DNA of 64,000 bases from Leptobrachium leishanense (lineage: Eukaryota > Chordata > Amphibia > Anura > Megophryidae): assembly GCA_009667805.1 (NCBI GenBank), contig CM019067.1, positions 161,157,049-161,221,048 of the forward strand, written 5' to 3'. The notes under the pieces were generated by a model, which saw only the letters and a program-made list of their open reading frames with translations, ran no database searches and was not told where the DNA came from. Position 1 is the first letter of the stretch. Each line of letters opens with the position of its first letter. Of the stretch, positions 23,581-33,955 are shown piece after piece. The position numbers and the translations under genes were made by a program.

Positions 23581-24166
23581 CACAGAGTCGTGCTAAAGGT
23601 GCTGCCCCTCCTGTCCTTGCCAAGGGTGCTACCCAACCGGTCCACACCAAGGGCGCTGCCCCACCGAGCCCAGCTGTCCCGGCGTCTTCGAGCCCAGCTG
23701 TCCCAGTGTCTTCGAGCTCGGTGTCTTCTAGCCCAGCAGTTCCGGTCCAGTCGCCGCAGAGCCGTGCCAAGGTCACCAACCTACGGAGCCGTGCTGCTGC
23801 TGCCCCGGTCACATTGCCACAGAACCGGATCGCCACTGGTGCCATCATGTTGCCGCAGAGCCGGGAGGACACTGTTGCTGTCCATTCCACGTCCCGTACC
23901 AGGGGGAGGAGACACAAAAGGACTGGTGCCTTCAAACCTGGACCCAGTTTTGGCTCCCAAGGGGTCTATACCTCAGGTCCTCCAGCCCGTGAATCGAGTC
24001 CTGTCCCTGCTGGATGTTTCCGAGCTTCTAACGGTGCTATAATATGCCTTGAGGACCGAGAGGTGTACGAGCGCGCTCTACGTGCCTACAGGACCCATTG
24101 ACTTTTTACTTTAATTTTTCTTGTCTTCTTTTGCGCATCCGGGGTCTGCTCATGGAGGGGGGGATA

Positions 24167-24696
24167 GGTGACGTTCTGGGTCTCTGGCGCCCCCTCTGGC
24201 AGTAATGGACATTGCTGCTTTTGGATTATTTTTATTTCGTTCATTTCTTGGATTCCAGGCCTAATCAGTTCCTGGACTCCATTGGTTCACCCTGGACCAT
24301 TTTGTATAAATGGAGACCACTCCCTTAGTAGGGTGCGGTCTCATTCATCCTGGATCAGTCATTCAGCTCATGTCTGGTTTGCCTTGCTCTAGATTTATCC
24401 TGCTCAGGTTTGTCTGTCTGTCTGTCAAACTGCTCAGTCTGTCTGTTTAGTTCTGCTTCCCATGTTTAGTTGCCTATTTGTTTATATCTGGTTTTCTTTA
24501 TATTTCTTGCCTTGAGGGTATAGGTTCTGTTTATTGTATTGTGTTCTGGATCCCTGTTTTGAGTTTGTTTATCCTTGTTCTTTTATGGTCCATACAATAA
24601 ATATATGTTTTCTAGTCCTGGATGTCTGCCTAATTTTCACTGCTCATTAGGCTCACACCCCGCTGTCAGGTCAGGTCCCCGACCCCCACCGTGACA
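24167..24696 (+). repeat. 3' LTR
   Basis: Same length and sequence as the 5' LTR except GG for TG at the first base and G for A at the eighth. TATA box 24305-24311, AATAAA 24596-24601. Confidence 0.93.
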
Positions 24697-26179
24697 AGTT
24701 CCACACAAAAGGTTACTACTTAAATTAAGAAAAAATGGTCTAGATGAAAATACTTGTTCTTGGATAGAAAACTGGATAAAAGATAGGGTACAGAGAGTGG
24801 TCATAAATGGTACATTTTCAAGATGGACACCAGTGGTAAGTGGTGTCCCTCAGGGGTCTGTTATAGGACCAATACTATTCAATTTATTTATAAATGACCT
24901 TGAGATAGGCATTGAAAGTCATGTATCAGTGTTTGCAGATGACACAAAGCTAGGAAAAGTAATACAATGTGAGCAGGATGTTACTTCGCTGCAGAGGGAT
25001 TTAGATAGATTGGGGGACTGGGCATTTAAATGGCAGATGAGATTTAATCTAGATAAATGTAAAGTTATGCACTTTGGAGTGAAGAACACACAAGCAATTT
25101 ATACCCTAAATGGTACGGAGTTAGGGAAATCCAAGCAGGAGAAGGATTTGGGAATAATCATAGACTTCAAACTAAGTAACAATGTGCAATGTCAAACAGC
25201 AGCCGCCAAGGCCAGCAAAGTACTGGCATGCATTAAAAGGGGAGTTCACTCACGGGATGAAAACATAATTTTGCCTCTGTATAAATCAATGGTCAGGCTG
25301 CACCTTGAATATGCCGTGCAATTTTGGGCACCTGTCTTAAAAAAAGATATTATATCGTTAGAAAAAGTGCAGAGACGGGCAACTAAATTAATAAGGGGGA
25401 TGGAAGGGTTAAGTTATGAGGAAAGACTAACAAGCTTAAACCTGTTTAGTTTAGAGAAAAGGCGCCTTAGAGGGGATCTGATAACCTTATATAAATATAT
25501 ACGGAGCCATTATCAACCATTGTCTGATAACCTATTCATTAACAGGACTATACATAGGACAAGGGGTCATCCATTTAGACTGGAAGAAAGAAAATTTAGC
25601 TTAAAGCATAGGAAGGGTTATTTTACGGTGAGAACAATAAAGCTGTGGAATTCTCTGCCTGTTGAGGTGGTTGGGTCAGAGTCTGTACAGACTTTTAAAA
25701 AACGACTGGATGACTTCCTGCAGACACAGAATATTAAGGGTTATAATATTTAATATGTGGGTAAAAGCTTCTTGATCCAAGGAGAAATCTGACTGCCATT
25801 CTGGGGTCAAGAAGGAATTTTTTCCCAGTATGTTGCATATTGGCAAGCATTCAGACTGGGTTTTTTGCCTTCTTTTGGATCAACAGCAGTAGGTTATGTG
25901 GGAGAGGCTGAACCCGATGGACGCATGTCTTTTTTCAGCCTATATAACTATGTAACTTCTCTATGGGACAATTTCACTGCTGCCAAAGGTCTCCAAATTG
26001 TGGCAAACTGCACCGTATTTCGCTGCCAATTTGCCAACATTTGTTGAATTGACAGCTTTCTGAATAGCCAAACTGCAATGAAATTGCGCCATATGGTGAA
26101 GTTCACTGTTCGGTGCAATTTAGTGGCAAGTAAGGAGCTTATTGAATAACCCTATATTATTGGTTACCCATGTGACAAA

Positions 26180-26893
26180 GAGTGATGGGCCAACACCCCC
26201 GTGTTCGGTTCACATTCAAACTCGAACATCCGAAAAAGTTCGACCGCGAACTCTAACACAATTCGATCACAATGCAAGTCAATGGGGCTCGATGTACGAA
26301 AACTAAGGTCCCCTCCAGAGGGCATATATGCAAGATATTGGCCATAAAAGGTGTATGGGGGTCCGGGTACTGCCCTGGGGGACAGGAAAAAATGATTTTT
26401 TTTTTTAAAAAAAAAAACACGTTTTTAACCCTTTCACTGCTGAGTGCTGAGCCATTTCACTGCTGTGCGCTGAGCTCATTTTTACCGCTTTTGCTCATGT
26501 TTAAATGCGATTTGAAGCCATGGGAAATGTTTTATCACCAACAAGTGGGAAATGTTTGGCCAACAATGAGTGGGAAATGTTTGACCAACAATGAGTGGGA
26601 AATGTTTGACCAACAAGGAGTGGGAAATGTTTATGGATCCCATAGGCTTCAATGTTAAAAATACTCCCTTTTTAATACAATATCTAATAAACTGTTTATT
26701 ATTATATTCTGCAGTAAAGAGTCTCTTTATTTTTAGATTTTTTTAGGATCTTTTAAGCATTTTTTGGAATTTGTTTGATTTTTTTTTTTTAACATTCAGT
26801 GAACGTCCCGAAAAGTTGGAAGTTTGTGAATTTTCGAACAGCCGATGTTTGAATCGAACATCGAACCGATTCGAAACTGGCAGCCCATCCCTA
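26180..26893. mobile_element. hAT copy A2, with a 25-bp minisatellite
   Basis: The left end is a damaged TAGGGATGGGCC and the right end CAGCCCATCCCTA. The left target copy is GTGACAAA (26172-26179). The right copy was split by the next insertion and its full form, GTGAAAAA, is at 28840-28847 (7 of 8). It holds a fragment of a TTAA-type element end (TTAACCCTTTCACTGCTGAG, about 26426-26446) and 25-bp repeats. Confidence 0.85.
26519..26635. repeat. 25-bp minisatellite
   Basis: Units of GTGGGAAATGTTTGACCAAC plus five bases. The complementary array occurs at 59918-60072 in another hAT copy lying in the opposite orientation. Confidence 0.9.
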
Positions 26894-27381
26894 GTGACTA
26901 GGGATGAGCTGTTCGGTTGGGACGGTTCGGAGTTCGGCCCGAACTTTGATTGTTCGAAAGTTCGCGAACTTTGAACTTTTTGGGTGTGTTTGAAAAAAGT
27001 ATAGAAAATGCTTAAAAAAATACTAAAAAACTAGAAATAAAGATACTCTTTACTGCAGAATATTATAAGCAACGGTTTATTAGATATTGAATTAAAAAAT
27101 AATGTGTACGTGCAAAGATTCTCAACTCTAAATGACCTCTGTTCACAAACGGGCATAAACACCAGGTGTTTTTAGTCTGTTCTAATGAATTTGATACTTT
27201 GTATGTATGTAGACTATACTGAGGGGTGTGGTGTCTGCTTTTGAGAAGTGTTAATTTCTCTCCTCTAATATGCTGCCTTTCTAATGAGACCAAACACGAT
27301 CATGTAGAAAAAATACAAAATTTCCTCATTTCCCGCTTTTAACATCTAAAGCAATGTTATTTCTCACCTCGGGATTAAACA

Positions 27382-28330
27382 TTCACAGGGTTATTCAGAG
27401 AGCGGTGAAAAGCAGGAGAATAACTGGAGAAGTGAAAATTCTAGGTCAAAATAGTCAAACCAGAAAAATTCTCCCATTTATCTCACTTTCCAAATCGGCT
27501 ATTTGGTCTAGATGGTTCTCTTCTCCTGCCAGTTCTCCTGGCTTTCACCTCTCTCTCAGGGTTGTTCAGAGAAAGGTGAAAACCAGGAGAATGGCAGGAA
27601 AAGAGAACAATCTGGACCAAATAGCCGATTTGGAAAGTGAGATAAGGCTAGGGTCAGACTAACGCATTTTTCACAGCGACCATCAAAAAGTGCGTCCGAA
27701 CGCATTGCCGTATTTTTTCACGGAATGCGCAAAAAAAGTCATACGATGCGCATTTTTATGCGTGATTTTTTACGGATCCAAACCAGGAAACTTTGGGTGT
27801 CTGGACATTATGTTGGCTGGACATGAGCAGGGTCTGACGTCTCCAAGTCACGCACACATGCCGCTAGTGGACGCAGCGCACTATGTACGTCCGTACTAGC
27901 GGTTCTGCGTTCTCTAAAAAATGCGTTCATTTTCCACTTGCGTTGCGCAGCCGGACTTTCGTGCGACCGTACTTCGTATATTGGCCGTCATTGCCCGTCA
28001 TTTGCTGCTAGTGCGGTCGTGATTAAGTGTGGCTAAACGCATGTTAAAAATTCGCTAGTCTGACCCTAGCCTAAATGGGAGAATTTTTCTGGTTTGGCTA
28101 TTTTGACCTAGAATTTTCCATTCTCCAGTCATTCTCCTGCTCTTCACCGCTCTCTGAATAACCCTGACAGGGTTATTCAGAGAAAGGTGAAACTCAGGAG
28201 AATGACTGAATAGAAAATTCTAGGTCAAAATAGCCTAACCAGAAAAATTCTCCCATTTAGCTCACTTTCCAAATCGGCTATTTGGTTTAGAATTTTCCAT
28301 TCTCCAGTCATTCTCCTGCTTTTCGCCACC
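27382..28330. mobile_element. cluster of three F2 foldback repeats, one split by a Harbinger MITE
   Basis: Three adjacent palindromic units (about 27382-27557, 27557-28165 including the MITE, 28165-28330) share CAGGGTTATTCAGAG ends and a core AAATTCTCCCATTTA. Single copies occur at 35612-35777 and 44662-44851. Their outer ends resemble F1 termini. Confidence 0.75.
27646..28071. mobile_element. PIF/Harbinger-like MITE, copy 2
   Basis: Perfect inverted ends GGCTAGGGTCAGACTA over 16 bases and TAA on both sides (27643-27645, 28072-28074). It splits an F2 foldback between its two halves. No ORF of interest. Confidence 0.92.
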
Positions 28331-28844
28331 AAAAAATCAGTAAACTTTTTCTGCGTGTCCGAAAATGTCTCCTCTTTTCATACAGACTGCCGCCCCAAGC
28401 AGTTGTTTATGGATAGATTAAAGGAAAAGCATTTACCGTCATTTGAAATGTCATTTTTTGTTTTTTTACATATTTCTATACATCCTAGAAATCCGCCACT
28501 TCACGGGCAGGTTATGGGGACCTCCTAGGCACGATATTTGAAGGAATTTTTCGTTTTTATTTTTAACCCTTATTTCATGGAAAACTCACTGTCCCTTTAA
28601 AAACGTTTTTTTTTTACTTTTTGTCCTTGTTTCCTGTCCCCCAGGGCACTACCCGGACCCTCATACACCTTTTATGGCAAATATCTAGCATATATGCCCT
28701 CTTGGAGGGCACTCTAAAAACCGAATTTTCAGCCCCATTGACTTGTATTGAGTTCGAGTTCGGGTTCGGATCCGACCATTTGGAAAGTTCGGGTTCGGGT
28801 CCGAACCGAACTCGGGGGGTGTTCGGCTCATCCCTACTAGTGAA

Positions 28845-29756
28845 AAATGCACTCAAACCAAAATATATGGAAATCAATGGTCTTCTGCCCTCTCGACAGA
28901 AAACGCTATCTGACTTTTTATTTTTAGCAATTTGTTTTCTTTTGTTTATGCAATTTTGTATAATTGTATTTCTTGTAGCCATTTTTATCCTTTCTTCCTG
29001 TCATTCTATTGAAAATATTTATTGGTCAATACTATTTTTTCAAATAAATTGACTTTTAGTAAAGCACAACATATAGTACAATATATTCTCCAGTTTAGTT
29101 AATTCAGTTTATGGGTCATAAGAGAAAATAAGCTTGTCAAATATATGCTCTTTTATATAACATGTACAATTTACGCTATTGTTCCTAAATGTATACATGA
29201 TACAAGGGTCTTGTTTTGATACTTAACATATAAACCATTTAAGTGCAATTTACCGCTTATGTCTATGTATCACACCTATGAATCACCAATACTCTAATCA
29301 TAAAATAGTATAATGTTTCTCTGTGAGAGTTGATAAAAAAAAATATTTTAATCATTAAGTCATATATTAGAAAGAATGTATTTTGTGCAAAACAGTCATG
29401 GCTGGTATGTAGTTAAATCAGTAGAAACATTTCAGTAGTGGTACACATAGAACACTTTAAATAGTCAAAGAAGCATTTCAGCTATTGGCCTTGCCTCAGT
29501 ATAGCATTCACTACCCAAGGCTAAGGAGAATTCAAGGTATTTTTTCAGAGCAAGGCTTTTCTGTCACTTGTGAATCTGTAAAAAGAAGCAGAGAAAATCC
29601 TTGCATTCCACAAAGTCTTGTTTGAAAAATAAGACCATGAATTTATAAAAAAAAAAAAAGTAATTTGAGAAAATACAAATCTTATAAAGCAGACACAAAC
29701 ATGAAAGTAAAGTATGCCATTAAACTACAGTACTAGTTAAATTACTAGTTAAACAC
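28845..29756. other. unassigned AT-rich interval
   Basis: No TIR, tandem repeat or coding similarity. Several (A)n and (T)n runs. Confidence 0.4.
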
Positions 29757-29759
29757 TGA

Positions 29760-30629
29760 CATGGTAATTCAAAGAGATTCGAAAAGTCACTGCACGTTCG
29801 GTGACTTTTCGTTCTCTTCAATTCAGTTCCTTTTGCCGATCCCATTTCGGTGACCCTGCGGTGTATTCAGCAAACACCACAGGGTCCCCGAATTGCAGGG
29901 AAAAGCTGCCGCAAACCCGACGAAAACGAACCGCAAAACCCAGCGAATGCACGCTGAAAACCCCCAAAAACATCTGGATTAACCTTCCGAAAACCACGGA
30001 AAAACCCGAGCAGGAGACGATGACACACAGCGACGCGGAGAAAGCCGAGACCACAGACAGAGTGAAGTGAATAAATTAGGAAAACAGTTTGCATGAATGT
30101 TTGAAAAGTGAAACACTGTTTGCAAAGAAACTACTGAGCGAAAATGTCTGAAATTTACATATGAGATCCAATGAATGATAATAAAAAGGGCTGTTACAGA
30201 AAAAATAAGTAAACTTAAAAAAAATCTGAAAAATGCTTAAAATATCCTAAAAATTCTATAAATAAAGAGACTCTTTACTGCAGAATTTTATAATGAATGG
30301 TTTATTAGATACTGAATTAAAACCAGAATATTTTTAACATTGAAGCCTATGGGATTCTCCTGAATAAACTTGCCGAATTAAACCACCGAATGGCAGGGCA
30401 TTTCAGGAACCTTTCACTGTCGGTTTGTGTTCTCTGAACAGCCGAAGCAGTGCTTTTTAATGAGGATTTCACTGCCCTCGAACAGGCACCGTATGTTGAG
30501 GCAATTCGCCAGGATTTGGCGAATTGCCTGCTCTCTGGATAGCCGAATGGCCAAGAAAGGCAACCGAACGCTGATTTTCAACATTCGGTTACCTTTCTCA
30601 AGCAATTCGGATCTCTTTGGATTACCCTG
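29760..30629 (+). mobile_element. F1-family DNA element
   Basis: Aligns end to end with 8940-9819: left end ATGGTAATTCAAAGAG, internal GTCACTGCACGTTCGGTGAC hairpin, AAATAAAGAGACTC block (about 30258), right end CTCTTTGGATTACCCTG. TGA occurs on both sides, too short to be sure of a duplication. Confidence 0.8.
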
Positions 30630-30752
30630 TGAGTGTTAGTTGTTTAGGAATCATCTGTGATTAGGATTATCGGTAAAGTCACCTGGTACCTGAAATTATT
30701 AGCCCTTCACTATTTAGTAATTCCTTCCTGTTCTTCGCAACCACTAATACAC

Positions 30753-30935
30753 TTAACCCCTTCATTACCAATGATTTTCCAAAAAAATATTGTTAGAAAC
30801 CCGTAGTTTGTTGTAAAATCATTTAAAATTAATTATACGTTAAGAAATATTTGAGCTTATACCCATTGTATTTCTTACTGAAAATAACCTATTTTTGGCC
30901 AGTAGATGGCACCATCTACTGCCAAATTGAGTTAG
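30753..30935. mobile_element. fragment of a TTAA MITE
   Basis: TTAACCCCTTCATTACCA at the left and GGCCAGTAGATGGCACCATC near the right match, inverted, the element at 42395-42771. The other end is missing. Confidence 0.65.
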
Positions 30936-31904
30936 AGGCTTGAGCCCACATGGTAACTTTTTTCTCATTACCATCCACACGAGTTACCTATTCCATGCAC
31001 ACGCAACACACTTAGAGACGCCTCCCCGAGCCCTACCTACCTCAGGGGGGGAGACAGCCGCCAGCAGCCCTCCTTGGTTGGCCACAGTTGTTTGGTTTAA
31101 GCAGGTATCCCTGCTGGTATTTTTGTACCTGCTGGCAGGTTTGTGCAGGTGCTTTTAAAATAGGGATGAGCTGTTCGGTTCGATCTGTTCGGAGTTCGCA
31201 TTGAACATCGGCCGTTCGACAGTTCGCGAACTTCGAACTTTTTGGGACGTTCGCCAAAAGTTCGATTTTTTTTTTTAAAAAAAAATGCTTAAAAAATACT
31301 AAAAAATCTAGAAATAAAGAGACTCTTTACTGCACAATATTATAAGAAATGGTTTATTAGATATTGAATTAAAACAGGAATATTTTTAACATTGAAGCCT
31401 ATGGGATAAAATATTCTTGTTACTAAAACATCAGGCAGACACGGCCCTCTAATCAGGCACTGTAGAGGGCAGCCTGCAGGGGCCTCCCAAGGATCCCCTT
31501 GAGGAGCATGCGACCGCCGGATGACAGAGCTGCGACTGTGCGGGCTAGCCGCCCGGGTGCATGTGGCAGAGACAGGCAGCGCAGGGAGGGAGCCACTGCA
31601 CCTGTGGCCATGGCAGACCCCCCACAACCAGGATCTAGGGAGCCCCCACTGACCACCAGGCTAAGGTAAGGCGACACATTTCTAAAAAAAATAAAATCTG
31701 AGGACATTTTTAAATGTCCCCGGGAACATAAAATGAAACCTTTTTTTTTCTTTCTCTACCTGGCTGAATGTATTTAATTATATATATTAGAAACATTCAG
31801 GCAGGCAGAGGGGTTGGCATGTGGGCTGCATGGGGTCTCAGGCAGCGGTTTATTTTTTTGTGTGTTTATTTTTAGCAAATTTATAGGGGAAGGTAAGGGC
31901 AGGT

Positions 31905-31970
31905 ATGATATATATATATATAGATAAGATATATATCTATATTCTTATAAATATATATATCCAGACTTGT
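31905..31970. repeat. (TA)n-rich microsatellite
   Basis: TATATATATATAGATAAGATATATAT and similar, just left of the inverted repeat. Confidence 0.8.
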
Positions 31971-31989
31971 ATTACACACACATTTTGGC

Positions 31990-32132
31990 AACTAATTGCC
32001 CCCCCCATTTGGCTGATCCCTCCAGAAGAAATGTTGAACCCGATAGAGCAGAGAATAACATATATATTCTCTGCTCTGTCGGGTTCAACATTTCTTCTGG
32101 AGGGATCAGCCAAATGGGGGGGCGCATTTAGT
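31990..32132. repeat. inverted repeat with ~67-bp arms and 9-bp spacer
   Basis: Arms 31990-32056 and 32066-32132 are near-perfect complements, including GGCTGATCCCTCCAGAAGAA and its complement. Confidence 0.92.
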
Positions 32133-33615
32133 TGAGATTGTCGACATGCCACCCCCCCATGTGCGTGTGTGTATATATGGTCTGAGGTCTGTGGGTGGGT
32201 GTATATATATCTGCGTGTTGATATATACGTATATATAGGTCTGCGTGTTAATATATACTTATATGTCTGTGTGTGTTATTAATGCATCCCTACTCTATAC
32301 ACAGCGCTCCGTGTCCCTATAATATATATGATCAGGGTTACCTTTTTTATATATTTTTATACTATTCCTATTAAATTAACAGTAATTGTTGATGTATTTT
32401 ATTCAGTAGAAACTTTTTTTCCTATATAACATGTGCTTTGTGAAAATAAAACGGTTTTATGTGTACATTTTAATTTAGTTAGTGGATTCCTGTCTAGTGC
32501 GGTGAGAAGCAAACGTAATGCAGTGTAGACACAGACACGCTGCGAGGCGGAGCGGAGTGAAGTCAAGCCTGCAAAATGTTTGCTTCGCTTCGCTACGCTG
32601 TGCGTCGCTACACGCTCAGTGTGTCTCAGTCTTTATTCCCGCATCGCTAGTTTACCGAATCAGTTTGTATACTTGTTACTGACCCTGCTTGTTCTGAGGA
32701 CCCGATCTGTTGCCGACTTTGCCTGCCATTTGACTATTCTCTCTGTGTATTCCCTTCCTGTTCTGCTTCCTGTTGCTACTGGTGTGCGCCTATTCTCACC
32801 ATATACAGTAGCGCAGTACAAGTGCCTAAACATTGCTGACCCGGTTTTGCTATAGCTGCTGATGTAACTGAATAGATCGGGGATCTCTTCTGCATTACCA
32901 AAACCTCCACCACTGCACTCTTCCACAATACCTCAGAGGGGTTACGGTGTGAAGGCACTTGCTGCCACCAAAGGCAAAATATTTGGGTGCACTGCCACTG
33001 ACGCCTATACCAGATTCAAATCATTTTAATATTGGACCGCAGGGTCCACCACTGCACTCTTCCACAATAACACAGAGGGGTTACGGTGTGATGGCACTGT
33101 TGCCGACACTAAAGGCCCAATTTTAAAGCACCTATTGTTACTTTCATCCAAAGCCTGCATAAGTTTCACCATAATTTAGCCAAAAAAATAACTAAACTTG
33201 TTCTACGTTTGATATGTCATTTTTTTGTTTTTAAATGTTTCTATACATCCTACAAATCCACCACCTCACGGGCAGGTTATGGGTACCTCTTAGGCACGAT
33301 ATTTGAAGGAATTTTTCGTTTTTATTCTTAACCTTTATTTCATGGAAAACTCACTGTTTCTTTAAAAACGTTTTTTTTAAACTTTTTGTCCTTGTTTCCT
33401 GTCCCCCAGGGCACTACCCGGACCCTCATACACCTTTTATGGCAAATATCTTGCATATATGCCCTATTGGAGGGCACTTTAAAAATCGAACTTTCGAGTC
33501 CCATTGACTTGCATATATTTCGGTTTGAGTTCGAGTTCGACCTTGAACTTTTGAAATTGTTCGAGTTCGAATGCGAACCGAACATGGGGGTGTTCGGCTC
33601 ATCACGATTCTAAAA

Positions 33616-33695
33616 TTGCTGCTGTGGCTCAGTTAGTTAAAGCACCTGACTAGTAGCAGCGGATCCTGAATTTAAATCTCAGCAGGGCCTGTGTT
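33616..33695 (+). repeat. tRNA-like sequence, tRNA pseudogene or SINE head
   Basis: TGGCTCAGTTAGTTAAAGC (about 33624-33642) matches a tRNA D-arm and A box. CTGAATTTAAATCTCAG (about 33666-33682) matches a decayed T-arm and B box. An anticodon-stem-like CTG/CAG lies between. It directly follows the target duplication of copy A4 and is followed by (TAA)n. Confidence 0.5.
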
Positions 33696-33723
33696 TTTTC
33701 CACACATTTACTTCTGCCTTATA

Positions 33724-33955
33724 TATAATAATAATAATAATAGTATTATTATAGTATTGTATTATGAATAATAGCAGCATTATAATAATAATATTATTAA
33801 TATTATTAAATAAATAAAACAAAGGCTTTGCAAGAAATGTTATTATATTTTAATATATTAAAATAAAGAAAATTAAATTTAAAAGTAAAATAAATAATAC
33901 AATATTAAAATGATTATTAAAAATAATTATTTTAACAATAGAATATAATTCTAAT
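33724..33955. repeat. (TAA)n-type microsatellite and AT-rich tract
   Basis: Runs of AATAATAATAAT with interruptions, plausibly the tail of the preceding tRNA-like repeat. Confidence 0.8.

Larger units (their letters stand above)
21118..24101 (+). pseudogene. gag-like ORF with expanded repeats, one frameshift and one stop
   Basis: About 995 codons from ATG at 21118 to TGA at 24099-24101. Residues 1-90 resemble a Ty3/gypsy Gag C-terminal part: a coiled-coil-like start, then a CCHC zinc knuckle C73-x2-C76-x4-H81-x4-C86, which in Gag binds packaged RNA. Low-complexity sequence follows, then a 10-residue repeat (30-bp units, about 21750-22514), a 12-residue repeat (36-bp units, 22515 to about 23580) and a unique tail ending ERALRAYRTH. 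A one-base deletion near 22010 shifts the frame and TAG at 23169-23171 stops it. Otherwise the frame is open throughout, repeats included. The capsid N-terminal half and all pol domains are absent. The retained frame suggests a protein or RNA-packaging role until recently, which is inference. Confidence 0.8.
20586..24696 (+). mobile_element. complete non-autonomous LTR retrotransposon (Ty3/gypsy-like, gag only)
   Basis: Two 530-bp LTRs (20586-21115, 24167-24696) flank a single gag-like ORF region. A perfect 5-bp duplication, AGTTC (20581-20585, 24697-24701), marks insertion into the reverse transcriptase region of the CR1 LINE. I saw only two differences between the LTRs, both within the first eight bases, so insertion was recent. 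A purine-rich GGAGGGGGGGATAG abuts the 3' LTR, as expected of a polypurine tract. There is no protease, reverse transcriptase, RNase H or integrase, so it must be mobilised in trans. Confidence 0.93.
19421..25955 (+). pseudogene. 5'-truncated CR1-type LINE, interrupted by an LTR element
   Basis: This is a non-LTR retrotransposon of the CR1 clade, encoding the enzyme that nicks DNA and reverse-transcribes its own RNA. It begins inside the endonuclease at the catalytic SDH motif (SDHNMV, about 19465). Reverse transcriptase motifs follow: NKAPGPDGIHPRVLREL (about 20157-20210), NYRPVSLTSV (about 20338), an FAKAFDT block ending at 20582, then after the 4.1-kb insertion GVPQGSVIGPILFNLFIND (about 24841-24897) and the catalytic FADD (about 24932-24943). 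The C-terminal domain runs to a TAA at 25753. The 3' tail to about 25955 ends in TATATAACTATGTAA. Frameshifts near 20143 and 20513 disable it. A short ACTT repeat at both edges (19418-19421, about 25954-25957) may be the target duplication. Confidence 0.92.
18840..26153 (+). mobile_element. F1-family element hosting a LINE and an LTR element
   Basis: Left portion 18840-19420 (GACCCTGAGGTGAATTCAC, then the AATAAA-rich shared block) and right portion 25957-26153 (ending TTATTGAATAACCCTAT) align with the two halves of the F1 copy at 6927-7692. The break in F1 falls exactly at the CR1 insertion. The original F1 length without inserts would be roughly 780 bp, close to its relatives. Confidence 0.75.
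26899..28836. mobile_element. hAT copy A3, inserted at the end of copy A2
   Basis: Ends are TAGGGATGAGCTG and CGGCTCATCCCTA. Target duplication CTAGTGAC (26891-26898) and CTAGTGAA (28837-28844), 7 of 8. The first three bases of that target are the last three of copy A2. Foldback repeats and a Harbinger MITE are nested within, and the right 400 bp match the 3' part of the full-length element at 57.0-57.4 kb. Confidence 0.9.
31161..33607. mobile_element. hAT copy A4, with nested palindrome and shared 3' repeats
   Basis: Starts TAGGGATGAGCTG and ends in a mutated CTCATCACGA. Target duplication TTTTAAAA (31153-31160) and TTCTAAAA (33608-33615), 7 of 8. It contains a long inverted repeat at 31990-32132, one to two units of the ~145-bp repeat (32885-33170) that is amplified in the full-length copy, and the conserved right block (33210-33500). 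Confidence 0.88.

Noticed and set aside
21743..23935. Long minus-strand open frames (up to 473 codons) rich in repeated MATAARLCGDSV-like units
   Set aside because: They are the antisense of the 30- and 36-bp repeats. Repeat units with lengths divisible by three keep all frames open. No domain, and the plus-strand frame has the zinc knuckle.
33616..33695. Functional tRNA gene
   Set aside because: The T-arm is decayed (ATTTAAAT in place of a GTTCAAAT-type loop), the acceptor stem does not close well, and a microsatellite tail follows, so it is more likely a pseudogene or SINE head.
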